Shown: positions 6,900 through 14,538 of the stretch, piece after piece | Numbering within the stretch: the stretch's first letter is position 1 | Layout of the letters: the number at the start of each line of letters is the position of its first letter | DNA from: Vulcanimicrobiia bacterium | GTDB taxonomy: Bacteria; Vulcanimicrobiota; Vulcanimicrobiia; Vulcanimicrobiales; Vulcanimicrobiaceae | Assembly (NCBI GenBank): GCA_025451135.1 | Contig: JANWKW010000125.1 | Coordinates: 1 to 14,833, forward strand | DNA length: 14,833 nt | Reading direction: 5' to 3' | Made by a program: the position numbers and the translations under genes | Notes under the pieces: model-generated | Databases searched by the model: none | The model's input: the letters and a program-made list of their open reading frames with translations, nothing else | Told to the model about the DNA's origin: nothing

Positions 6900-8536
6900 T
6901 GAGCAGCAAACGCATCCTCGCGATCGGCATCGCCGGCCTGGTCGCGCTCTCGGCGTGCAGCAAGACGGGCGGCGATAACGGGGCGGGCGCAAGAAATTCG
7001 TGGACGATCCCGCACACGTTGCGCTACGCGACCGCCGAGGACATCAATTCGCTCAATCCGCATCTGACGACGCAACTCGTCGTCAACCTGATGGCCCAGA
7101 TGACGATGGCCTATCTGATCAAGACCGACGAACATAACGGCCTGATCCCGGAACTCGCGACGGAGATACCGACGAAGAGCAATGGCGGCGTCTCCGCCGA
7201 TGGACTGACGATCACGTACCACCTGCGCAAAGGGGTGACGTGGTCGGACGGCGCTCCGTTCGATGCCCAGGACGTGCTGTTCTCCATCAAGACGGTCCTC
7301 AACAAGGCCAACAACGAGACCAGCACGCAAGGGTGGGACCTGATCGACAAGATGTCCGCACCGGACAGATATACCGTCGTCCTGCATCTGAAGAAGAAGT
7401 ACTCGCCCTTCGTCGAGACGTTCTTCTCGACGGCCGGCGCCAATCCGTGCATCCTGCCGAAGCACCTGCTCGCGAAGTATCCGAACATCAACAACATCCC
7501 GTACAACTCGAAACCGATCGGGATCGGACCCTTCAAGTACGACCGCTGGGATCGCGCGCAGCAGGTCATCATGGTGGCGAATCCGACGTACTGGCGCGGC
7601 GCACCGAAGCTGCAGAAGATCGTCTTCAAGATCATCCCGGATCGCAATACCACGCTCGCGCAGCTGCAGTCGCACGAGATCGATCTGTGGTACCCGATCC
7701 CGGGCGCGTACTATCCCCGCGCGAAGGCGATCTCGGGCTATACCGTGCTCAAGCAGCCCGGCTTCATCATCAACCATTGGGATTTCAACGTGAAGCATCC
7801 GCGGGTCGCCGAGCTGGCCGTTCGGCAAGCGCTGCGTCTGGCCATGGACCGCGCGACGTTGATCAAGAAGATCGGGCACGGCATCGGGATCGTCCAGGAC
7901 ATCCCCGCCCCCAGGACGGCCGTCTACTTCGATCCGGATATCAAGAACGTACCGTTCGATATCCCCGCGGCCAACGCGCTGCTCGACAAGGCGGGCTGGA
8001 AGCGCGGCGCCGACGGCATCCGCGCCAAGAACGGCATCGCACTCAACCTCGACGTCGCATCGTCGACGGGCTCGACGGACGTCGACGAGCAGATCGAACT
8101 GGTCCGGTCGTGGTGGAAGCAGATCGGCGTCTCGATGAACGTGAAGCGCTACGCATCTCCGCAGATGTTCGCCCAGGCTCAGTCCGGCGGCGTCGTCTAC
8201 GGCAACGACTGGGACGTCGTCTTCCTCGCGTGGGGTCTCGATGCGATCGGCGACTACTCCTCGATCTACGGCTGCCAGTCGGTCCCGCCGAACGGCCAGA
8301 ACAACCTTCGCTGGTGCGACGCGAAGGCGCAGGCCGCCATGGATGCGGTGTACGGCGACTACGAGCAGTCGGAACGGAATAGGGACGTGCGCGGCCTGTT
8401 CGAAGCGTTCGTGGCGGATGCGCCCAGCATCGTGACCTCGCTTCGCGAAGACGTCTACGCGTACAACTCGGACCTCAAGAACTTCCATCCGAACGGCGTC
8501 TCGCCGTTCGACAACATGATGGACGTCGACATCTAG
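6899..8536 (+). CDS. Family-5 ABC solute-binding lipoprotein, copy 2
   Basis: The 545-residue protein starts at a GTG whose G is the last base of copy 1's TAG (TAGTG), so translation is likely coupled. The signal ends in lipobox LSAC (Cys20), correctly placed for this start; a longer in-frame reading from 6284 lies inside copy 1 and is discarded. The SBP_bac_5 motif LRKGVTWSDGAPFDAQDVLF is at about 109-128. NSKPIGIGPFKYDRW and HWDFNVKHPRVAELAVRQAL follow. It resembles copy 3 most: both carry ANPC-LP near 181-187, both have the same PNGQN segment, and both end in an SPFDNMMDVDI-like tail. Cys459 and Cys473 are spaced exactly as in copy 4, suggesting a disulfide. No permease or ATPase gene is nearby. 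Confidence 0.9.
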   Translation: MSSKRILAIGIAGLVALSACSKTGGDNGAGARNSWTIPHTLRYATAEDINSLNPHLTTQLVVNLMAQMTMAYLIKTDEHNGLIPELATEIPTKSNGGVSADGLTITYHLRKGVTWSDGAPFDAQDVLFSIKTVLNKANNETSTQGWDLIDKMSAPDRYTVVLHLKKKYSPFVETFFSTAGANPCILPKHLLAKYPNINNIPYNSKPIGIGPFKYDRWDRAQQVIMVANPTYWRGAPKLQKIVFKIIPDRNTTLAQLQSHEIDLWYPIPGAYYPRAKAISGYTVLKQPGFIINHWDFNVKHPRVAELAVRQALRLAMDRATLIKKIGHGIGIVQDIPAPRTAVYFDPDIKNVPFDIPAANALLDKAGWKRGADGIRAKNGIALNLDVASSTGSTDVDEQIELVRSWWKQIGVSMNVKRYASPQMFAQAQSGGVVYGNDWDVVFLAWGLDAIGDYSSIYGCQSVPPNGQNNLRWCDAKAQAAMDAVYGDYEQSERNRDVRGLFEAFVADAPSIVTSLREDVYAYNSDLKNFHPNGVSPFDNMMDVDI

Positions 8537-8542
8537 TGCGCA

Positions 8543-8548
8543 AAGGAG
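8543..8548 (+). promoter_or_regulatory. Ribosome binding site deciding the start of copy 3
   Basis: AAGGAG lies 5 nt before the GTG at 8554, favouring it over the in-frame GTG at 8536, which overlaps copy 2's stop as TAGTG. The shorter start gives a compact MIRR- signal peptide. Confidence 0.6.
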
Positions 8549-8553
8549 CCGTC

Positions 8554-10200
8554 GTGATCAGACGCATCGTCGCCCTCGCCCTGCTCGCGGCCGTCGCGGC
8601 CTGCAGCCAGACCGGAGGCGGAACGACCTCGGGAACGGGTTCGACAGCGGCCGCCGGGGGCACGACCCACTGGCTGCGGATCGCGGACGGCGCGGGCGAT
8701 ATCGACTCGCTCAACCCGCACCTGTTCACCGAGACGACGCTCGGCAACATCGCCGAACTGACGATGGCCTATCTCGTGCGGTACGACAAGACCGGCAACC
8801 CCGTTCCGGAATTGGCGACGATCGTGCCGACGCAAGCCAACGGCGGCATCAGCAAAGACGGCAAGACCATCACCTGGCATCTGCGCAGGGGCGTGAAGTG
8901 GTCGGACGGCGTCCCGTTCGACGCCGACGACATGGTGTTCTCGACCAAGGCGGTGCTCAACCCGGCCAACAACGAGGTCGGCCGCGACGGCTGGAACCTG
9001 ATCACCAAGATCGACGAGCCGGACAAGTTCACGGTCGTCTATCACCTGAGCAAGCCGTACGCGGCGTTCTTGCCGTCGTTCTTCGGATCGGCCGGCGCGA
9101 ACCCGTGCCTCCTGCCCAAGCATATCCTCGGCGACCTGCCGAACATCAACCAGGCGCCGTACAACTCCAAGCCGGTCGGCATCGGCCCGTTCCGGGTGAC
9201 CGCGTGGAAGCGCGGCGATGCGGTCGAGATGGAGGCCAACCCGTACTACTGGCGCGGGCTGCCGAAGCTCAAGCGGATCACCTACAAGCTGATCCCGGAC
9301 CGCAACACCCTGCAGACGGCGATGCAGACCGGCGACGTCGACATCTGGCCGCTCGTCTCGGCCGGCTACATCACGCCGATGAAGGCGATCGGATCGCTCA
9401 CGACCACCGTCCAGCCGTCGTCCTACTACTCGCACCTCGACTTCAACGTCACGCGTCCCCTGGTCAGCGACGTGCGCGTGCGACAGGCGATCCGCTACGC
9501 GCTCGATCGCAACGCGATCATGGAGAAGGTCGGCCACGGGTACGGCATCCTGGAAGAGTCGCCGACGTCGACGACCCTGCCGATCGCGCCGACCACCGCG
9601 GAGGTGCCGCTGATCCCGTACGACGTCGCCAAGGCGCAGGCGCTGCTCGACGCGGCCGGCTGGAAGCCGGGGCCGGACGGCATCCGCATGAAGGACGGCA
9701 AGCGGCTCTCGCTCGACTTTCCGTACTATACCGGCGCGCCCGACGTCGACGCGCTGGTCGAGTACATCCGCTCGCAGCTCAAGACGGTCGGCATCGAGAT
9801 GCAGACCCGCAAGTTCGCGCCGGCGACCTACTTCGCGCCCTTCCAGAACGGCGGGATCGTCTATGGCGGCAAGTGGGACATGACGACGTTCGCGTGGGGG
9901 ACCGATCCGATCGGCGATATCTCGAACCTGTTCGAGAGCAATCAGATCCCGCCGAACGGGCAGAACGATCCGCGCTACAGCAACAAGCAGGTCGACGCCT
10001 GGATGCAGGAGCTCAAGAACAGCTACGATCCGGCCGTCCACAAGAAGCTGCTGCTCCAAGAGGTCAAGCAGATCGTCGCCGACGTGCCGACCATCGTGCT
10101 CTACCTGCGCGAAGACGGCTATGCGGTGAGCAAGAAGGTGACCGGGTATACGCCGGGCGCGTTCACGCCGTTCGACGATATGATGAACGTGGACATCTGA
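8554..10200 (+). CDS. Family-5 ABC solute-binding lipoprotein, copy 3
   Basis: The protein has 548 residues from GTG 8554, or 554 from GTG 8536. The signal is short and ends in lipobox VAAC (Cys17 with the shorter start), followed by a long Gly/Thr/Ser tether. The family motif LRRGVKWSDGVPFDADDMVF, NSKPVGIGPFRVTAWKRGD and HLDFNVTRPLVSDVRVRQAI are all present. The tail (TPFDDMMNVDI) nearly repeats copy 2. Unlike copies 2 and 4 both cysteines of the C-terminal pair are replaced (ESNQIPPNGQNDPRYSN), leaving only the Cys of ANPCLLP besides the lipid anchor. It should bind a peptide-like ligand in the periplasm. It sits between copies 2 and 4 with no room for separate promoters. Confidence 0.9.
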   Translation: MIRRIVALALLAAVAACSQTGGGTTSGTGSTAAAGGTTHWLRIADGAGDIDSLNPHLFTETTLGNIAELTMAYLVRYDKTGNPVPELATIVPTQANGGISKDGKTITWHLRRGVKWSDGVPFDADDMVFSTKAVLNPANNEVGRDGWNLITKIDEPDKFTVVYHLSKPYAAFLPSFFGSAGANPCLLPKHILGDLPNINQAPYNSKPVGIGPFRVTAWKRGDAVEMEANPYYWRGLPKLKRITYKLIPDRNTLQTAMQTGDVDIWPLVSAGYITPMKAIGSLTTTVQPSSYYSHLDFNVTRPLVSDVRVRQAIRYALDRNAIMEKVGHGYGILEESPTSTTLPIAPTTAEVPLIPYDVAKAQALLDAAGWKPGPDGIRMKDGKRLSLDFPYYTGAPDVDALVEYIRSQLKTVGIEMQTRKFAPATYFAPFQNGGIVYGGKWDMTTFAWGTDPIGDISNLFESNQIPPNGQNDPRYSNKQVDAWMQELKNSYDPAVHKKLLLQEVKQIVADVPTIVLYLREDGYAVSKKVTGYTPGAFTPFDDMMNVDI

Positions 10201-10203
10201 CCG

Positions 10204-11832
10204 GTGGGCGCGACTCGCGCCGCGCGTGCCTGCGCGACCATCCTGGCCCTGGTCGCGCTCGCGGGCTGCGCGCGCGCCGGGGGCGGACCGGCCGGCGGCG
10301 CGCAGGCCGGGACGTTCCGCTGGGCGGACGCCGAGGACATCGATAATCTCAACCCGCTGCTCTCGACCCAGACGGTGGTCGAGGACCTCTCGGCGTTCAC
10401 GATGGGCTACTTCTTCGTCTTCGATGCGAAGGGCGATCCCCAGCCGTCGCTCTGCCTGACCGTCCCGACCCGCGCGAACGGGTTGATCTCGGCGGACGGA
10501 AAGTCGCTGACGTTCAGGCTGCGGCGCGGCGTGCTGTGGCAGGACGGCAAGCCGTTCACCGCCGCCGACGTGAAGTTCACGGTCGCGACCATCCTCGATC
10601 CCAAGACCAACGTGCTCACCCGCGAGGGCTGGGACGAGATCGCCCGGGTCGATACGCCGGATCGCTACACCGTCGTCTTCCGGCTGCGCCATCCGTACGC
10701 GGCGTTTCTCAACCGGTTCTTCACGCCGGTCGGCAACCCGGCCATCCTGCCCGAACATCTGCTCAAGGGCAAAGACGTCAATCACGACCCGTACGACGCG
10801 CTGCCGGTCGGGCTGGGTCCGTTCCGGTACGTGAAGTGGGCGCGCGGCGACGAGGTCGTGATGGAGGCGTTCCCGCAGTACTGGGGCGGAGCGCCGCGCT
10901 TGAAGCGGGTCGTCTATAAGATCGTGCCCGACGTGAACACCGCGCTCACGCAGGTACGCACGGGCGAGTTGGACGCGTTCGTGCGCGTGCCGAACACCGA
11001 GATCGATCAGGCTCGCGGGATCCCCGGAACGCGCACGGTCGACCACGACGTGAACGCCTACGGGCACCTCGACTTCAACGTGACCCGGCCGGCCCTGCGC
11101 GACGTGCGCGTCCGCCGCGCGCTCGCGAGCGCCCTCGATCTGCGCGCGCTTTGGGAGAAGGTCGACCGGAGCTCGGGATTCCTGGCATGCACGCCGATCT
11201 CGCACTTGAGCTGGGCGTACGACCCGCACGCTCCGTGCTATCCGTTCGACCTCGCGCACGCCGCGGCGCTGCTCGACCAGGCCGGCTGGCGCATGGGGCC
11301 CGACGGCCTACGCCACAAGGGCGGCGCCGCGCTCGTGCTGAGCTTCGCGGGGAACGTCGGCACCCCGGGACTCGACGCGCGCGTCGCGATGATCGGCGGC
11401 TGGTTCGCGAAGATCGGGGTGAAGCTCGAGTACGTCCGGTATCCGACCAACAAACTATTCGCATCGTACGCCGGCGGCGGCATCGCCGCGACCCGCGACT
11501 ACGACCTGATCTCGTATGCCTGGAGCCTCTCGCCGGACCCCGACGTCCGCAACCTGGTCGCCTGTTCCCGCATCTCGCCGCTCGGCCAGAACTACATGGG
11601 CTACTGCGACCGCGCCGTCGACGCGGCGCTCGGCGACGCGCTCGCGACCTACGACCGCAGCAAACGCCTGGCCGACTACACGTTCGTGCAGGAGCGCCTG
11701 GGGCGCGACGTGCCGTTCGTGGTGCTGAGCCAGCGCACCGAACACGACACCGTGAGCGGCCGGGTCCACGGCTTCGATCCGGGCCCGATCATGGATTTCT
11801 GGAATCCGACGGAGCTGTCGACCGGGCCGTAG
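10204..11832 (+). CDS. Family-5 ABC solute-binding lipoprotein, copy 4
   Basis: The 542-residue protein starts at GTG, 3 nt after copy 3's TGA, with no clear Shine-Dalgarno, so coupled translation is likely. The signal ends in lipobox LAGC (Cys22). Family motifs are LRRGVLWQDGKPFTAADVKF, VGLGPFRYVKWARGDEV and GHLDFNVTRPALRDVRVRRAL. It has two Cys pairs: Cys329/Cys345, unique among the four copies, and Cys454/Cys468, which match the pair in copy 2. The C-terminus (MDFWNPTELSTGP) resembles the FWDP end of copy 1, not copies 2 and 3. The last 44 nt overlap the tail of the convergent glycosyltransferase gene. No terminator is visible after it. Confidence 0.9.
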   Translation: MGATRAARACATILALVALAGCARAGGGPAGGAQAGTFRWADAEDIDNLNPLLSTQTVVEDLSAFTMGYFFVFDAKGDPQPSLCLTVPTRANGLISADGKSLTFRLRRGVLWQDGKPFTAADVKFTVATILDPKTNVLTREGWDEIARVDTPDRYTVVFRLRHPYAAFLNRFFTPVGNPAILPEHLLKGKDVNHDPYDALPVGLGPFRYVKWARGDEVVMEAFPQYWGGAPRLKRVVYKIVPDVNTALTQVRTGELDAFVRVPNTEIDQARGIPGTRTVDHDVNAYGHLDFNVTRPALRDVRVRRALASALDLRALWEKVDRSSGFLACTPISHLSWAYDPHAPCYPFDLAHAAALLDQAGWRMGPDGLRHKGGAALVLSFAGNVGTPGLDARVAMIGGWFAKIGVKLEYVRYPTNKLFASYAGGGIAATRDYDLISYAWSLSPDPDVRNLVACSRISPLGQNYMGYCDRAVDAALGDALATYDRSKRLADYTFVQERLGRDVPFVVLSQRTEHDTVSGRVHGFDPGPIMDFWNPTELSTGP

Positions 11833-13210
11833 CCCAGGCGATCGCGGCGCATCCGAGCAGCGGCATGGCGCGCAGCCACGCGTGCAGCGCGTCGACGTCG
11901 AACATGTGCGCGGCGACCTGTTGGGCATGCCACGCGCCGGCGACGTCCGCGCCCGAGAGCGGGGGCGGCGGGAGACGCATCGCGTCGGGCCAGACCGGCG
12001 CGGGATCGCCGTGCGCGAGCAGAGCGGCGGCGACGAACGCCGCTGCGACGCACGCGACGGCGATAGCCGTGCTGCGATCCGGGCGCGCTGCGCCGGCCGC
12101 GATCGAAGCGGCGAGGAACGCGCAGATCAGCAGCAGGCTTTGGATCGCCCCGTCCGGCCGCTGCGCGAGCCCGAGCCAATCGATCGCACAGAGCAGCGCG
12201 CCGGCCGTCGCGATCGCGCGCGCGGACGGCGCGGCGGAGCGGCGCATCGCGTAGAGCGCCGGGACGAGCAGCAGCGAGAAGTCGTGCTCGTGGAAGAACG
12301 GCGCCGCGAACGGGAGCAGCGCGCAGGCGAGCACGAACGACGGCAGCGCGGCCAGCCGCAGGCGCGCGGTCGCGAACCACCAGGCGCCGAGCGCGGCCGC
12401 CGCGCAGAGCAGGCCGACCGCGCTCGCAAGCGGCGGGTCCGCGCCCGCGCCGAAGGCGATCGCGCTCGGCGCATATTGGATGAGGGCGAAGCGTTCGGCG
12501 GCGTCGTGCGCGCGTAGGAGCGCGAAGTAGCGCAGCGGCGCCGCCGCCGGCGCGTAGCCCGCAAGCGCGATCCAGCCGAGCGCGAAGACCGTCGCGGCCG
12601 CGAGCAGCGCATGCAGCGCGCGCCACGAGCGGGCGAAGGCGGCCAAAGGCAGCGCCAGGGTCGGCTGCAGCGCGGTCACGAGCGCGCCCGCGCCGCCGGC
12701 GAACGCCCGATCCTGCGAGAGGCTCCAGGCCGCCACCCCTGCGGCCGCGACCGCGAGCAATGCCAGCTGACCGAGGGCGAGGTCGCTCGAGACGGGCCCG
12801 AACGCGAGTGCCAGCGGAAGCAGGGCGAACCAGGCGCCACGCTCCCGCAGATCCGCGATCAGCGCGGCCGCCACCAGCAGGGCGGCGAGCGCGAGGATCA
12901 GCAGCGTCTCCCACAGCGCGGCGGCGATCCCGAACGGCAGGCGCGCCAACGCGCCCAGCGCGGGCAAGAGCGGCGGCGGGTTCACGAACGGGAGCGGACC
13001 CTCGCGCCGCGCGTCGACGCCGGGCAGCGTCCGTTCGTGCGTCCAGATCGCGGCGCCGTACGGATCCTCGCCCGCGTTCCAGCTCGCGCCGGCGGCGTAG
13101 TACGCCTCGAAGTCGCGCAGCGGCGGGCCGGCTGTCGGATGCGGCCGGAACGCCAGCACCGCCAGCCCATAGGCTAGGATCGCGGCCGCGAGCGCGACGC
13201 GGCGCGTCAC
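11789..13210 (-). CDS. GT87/DUF2029-like polytopic membrane glycosyltransferase
   Basis: The protein has 473 residues, very Ala/Leu-rich, with about ten or more predicted membrane helices. After the first helix comes LRDFEAYYAAGASWNAGEDPY (about 31-51), the pattern of GT-C family 87 (DUF2029, PimE-like): an Asp (here Asp33), the YY pair, then G-x-x-PY. NPPPLLPALGALARLPFG further on fits the usual P-rich segment of the family. Members transfer mannose or other sugars from polyprenyl-phosphate donors on the outer face of the membrane. The GTG at 13210 overlaps the upstream gene's TGA as GTGA, which sets the start; 61 more codons are open upstream but lie inside the neighbouring gene and are Arg-rich. 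It is the last gene of the M50/unknown/GT operon. The acceptor is unknown. Confidence 0.75.
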   Translation of the reverse strand: MTRRVALAAAILAYGLAVLAFRPHPTAGPPLRDFEAYYAAGASWNAGEDPYGAAIWTHERTLPGVDARREGPLPFVNPPPLLPALGALARLPFGIAAALWETLLILALAALLVAAALIADLRERGAWFALLPLALAFGPVSSDLALGQLALLAVAAAGVAAWSLSQDRAFAGGAGALVTALQPTLALPLAAFARSWRALHALLAAATVFALGWIALAGYAPAAAPLRYFALLRAHDAAERFALIQYAPSAIAFGAGADPPLASAVGLLCAAAALGAWWFATARLRLAALPSFVLACALLPFAAPFFHEHDFSLLLVPALYAMRRSAAPSARAIATAGALLCAIDWLGLAQRPDGAIQSLLLICAFLAASIAAGAARPDRSTAIAVACVAAAFVAAALLAHGDPAPVWPDAMRLPPPPLSGADVAGAWHAQQVAAHMFDVDALHAWLRAMPLLGCAAIAWATARSTAPSDSRNP

Positions 13211-13740
13211 CCGGCGTAGAGCGCGAAGCGCTCGATCTCGCCCTTGCGCGTCATCGCGTACGCGACGCCGCCCGGGAAGCGGGCTTCGTAGGTCTCGTCG
13301 TAGGTCCCGGGCGCGCTCGGCACGCGCGCGAACGTCTCGCCGAGGGCGACGGGCGACATGCCGATCGTCAGTTCGCCGGGCACCAGCCGACATGTCGCCG
13401 CGCGCGCCGCGAGCTTCGGAGCGCGATCCGAGCGCGGGACGTACAGCTCGACGGCGACCAGCACCTCGTCCTTGTAGAACGCGCTCAGAAGCGGATGCCT
13501 CGGGCCGCCGCCGGCGTAGGTGTGCCAGCCGCGTACGGGATAGGCGAACGCGATCCCGATCGCGCGTTCGACGTCGGGCCGCCGGGTCGCGCCGATCTCG
13601 AAGGACACGTCTTCGCTGAAGAAGAGCATCGGCCGGTCGATCGGCGGCGGAGGCGCATAGGCCGGGCGTTTGCCCTCGGCGATCTTCGCCAGGATCTCGA
13701 CGGCTCGGACCATCGCGAAATCGGGGGCGTCGTCGCTCAT
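13207..13740 (-). CDS. Conserved-looking protein of unknown function, 177 residues
   Basis: I do not recognise the family. No signal peptide or membrane segment is visible, so it is probably cytoplasmic. Residues 1-38 are helical and acidic/basic followed by a Pro run (YAPPPPIDRP). The middle is a mixed beta region with aromatic residues (RGWHTYAGGG). The last 55 residues start with GELTIGMSPVALGETFARVP, reminiscent only in pattern of the I-G-M-x-x-x-x-V motif of SmpA/BamE-like small domains, which is not enough for a call. Both ends overlap neighbours: ATGA with the M50 gene upstream and GTGA with the glycosyltransferase downstream. That makes it a genuine, translationally coupled gene. Codon use matches the neighbours. 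Confidence 0.75.
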   Translation of the reverse strand: MSDDAPDFAMVRAVEILAKIAEGKRPAYAPPPPIDRPMLFFSEDVSFEIGATRRPDVERAIGIAFAYPVRGWHTYAGGGPRHPLLSAFYKDEVLVAVELYVPRSDRAPKLAARAATCRLVPGELTIGMSPVALGETFARVPSAPGTYDETYEARFPGGVAYAMTRKGEIERFALYAG

Positions 13741-14435
13741 GCGTGCCGCGCGATCGACTGGTGGAACTCGAACACGATCCAGCACAGGCCGAACGCGGTG
13801 CCGAGATACGCGGCCGTCACCCGGAGCCGCGCGGCCCGGTCGTGATGCGGGCTGCGCGGATCGCCGGCCGGCGGGCAGATCCCGCGCACGATGCGGCCGC
13901 CGTCGAACGGCACGAATGGGATCATGTTGAACAGGTTGAGCACGGCGCTGAAGTACGCGACTGCGACCCAGAGCGGGTCGGCGGTCAGCGTCGAGATGGT
14001 CGCGCACGCGGCCGCGAGCCCGAGTCCGGTCAGCGGTCCGGCCAGCGCGATATACGCGTCGTGCTCGAGGTCGTCGGGAACCGCTCCCATCGTGAACGCG
14101 CCGACGAACGGGATGAAGTTCGGCAGCCGAGCCGGCAGCCCGTACCCGCGGAAGGCCGCATAGTGCCCGAACTCGTGGGCCACCAGCACGATCGTCAGGA
14201 TCAACGCGAAGCGCCATCCGAATGCGACCACGTAGAACCAGAACGATAGCCCGAGAGTCGCGACGAACCCGAGCACCGGCGCGTGGAGCAAGAGGAGCAG
14301 CAGCCCCTTGGCCTTGGCCAGCAGAACGAGGAGCGCGGCGGCCGGCGCGAGCAGCCGTTTCCACAGACGGGCCAGGCCGTGCGCGTGGGCGGGCTGGTCC
14401 CCGGGATCGGTTCCGGTCGGTCGAGGTGCGTCCAC
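13737..14435 (-). CDS. Site-2 protease (M50) family membrane metalloprotease
   Basis: The 232-residue protein (from GTG 14435) carries the zinc motif HEFGH (His87, Glu88, His91) inside a hydrophobic helix, and the second M50 motif N-x2-P-x2-P-x-D-G (NMIPFVPFDGG, Asp178) in a later helix. Both are complete, so it should be active. Four to six membrane helices are likely. A basic patch (LARLWKRLLA) precedes the first. It lacks PDZ and CBS domains, so it is a compact S2P. Such enzymes cleave membrane-embedded proteins, often anti-sigma factors or signal-peptide remnants. The start is uncertain: an ATG at 14540 would add 35 residues but touches the divergent gene's start codon. It heads a three-gene operon with ATGA coupling to the next gene. 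Confidence 0.85.
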   Translation of the reverse strand: MDAPRPTGTDPGDQPAHAHGLARLWKRLLAPAAALLVLLAKAKGLLLLLLHAPVLGFVATLGLSFWFYVVAFGWRFALILTIVLVAHEFGHYAAFRGYGLPARLPNFIPFVGAFTMGAVPDDLEHDAYIALAGPLTGLGLAAACATISTLTADPLWVAVAYFSAVLNLFNMIPFVPFDGGRIVRGICPPAGDPRSPHHDRAARLRVTAAYLGTAFGLCWIVFEFHQSIARHA

Positions 14436-14491
14436 GATCGTGAGGTTTCCGCGCGCGAGCAAGGAAGCCCGGCCGCTCCGCCAAAGTGTTT

Positions 14492-14506
14492 CCGCCAGCC
14501 TGGCGG
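14492..14506. repeat. Perfect 7-bp inverted repeat in the divergent promoter gap
   Basis: CCGCCAG-C-CTGGCGG is a perfect dyad with a 1-nt centre, lying between the M50 gene and the divergent GGDEF gene. It could be an operator or a small hairpin. GC-rich DNA makes chance occurrence fairly likely. Confidence 0.35.
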
Positions 14507-14538
14507 GCGGCTGGTGAGGACGCGCCCTAAAGCGGACC

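Noticed and set aside
5169..6992. A 607-codon minus-strand open frame over copy 1
   Set aside because: Same reasons: antisense mirror of a well-supported gene, Arg/Asp-rich, no motif.
6896..8488. A 530-codon minus-strand open frame over copy 2
   Set aside because: Antisense mirror of copy 2 with the same biased composition and no ribosome site.
8533..11259. A 908-codon minus-strand open frame
   Set aside because: It lies antisense to copies 3 and 4, is dominated by Arg/Asp/Val/Leu low-complexity sequence, and has no Shine-Dalgarno or domain. The sense strand has clear family motifs. It is a by-product of extreme GC at third codon positions.
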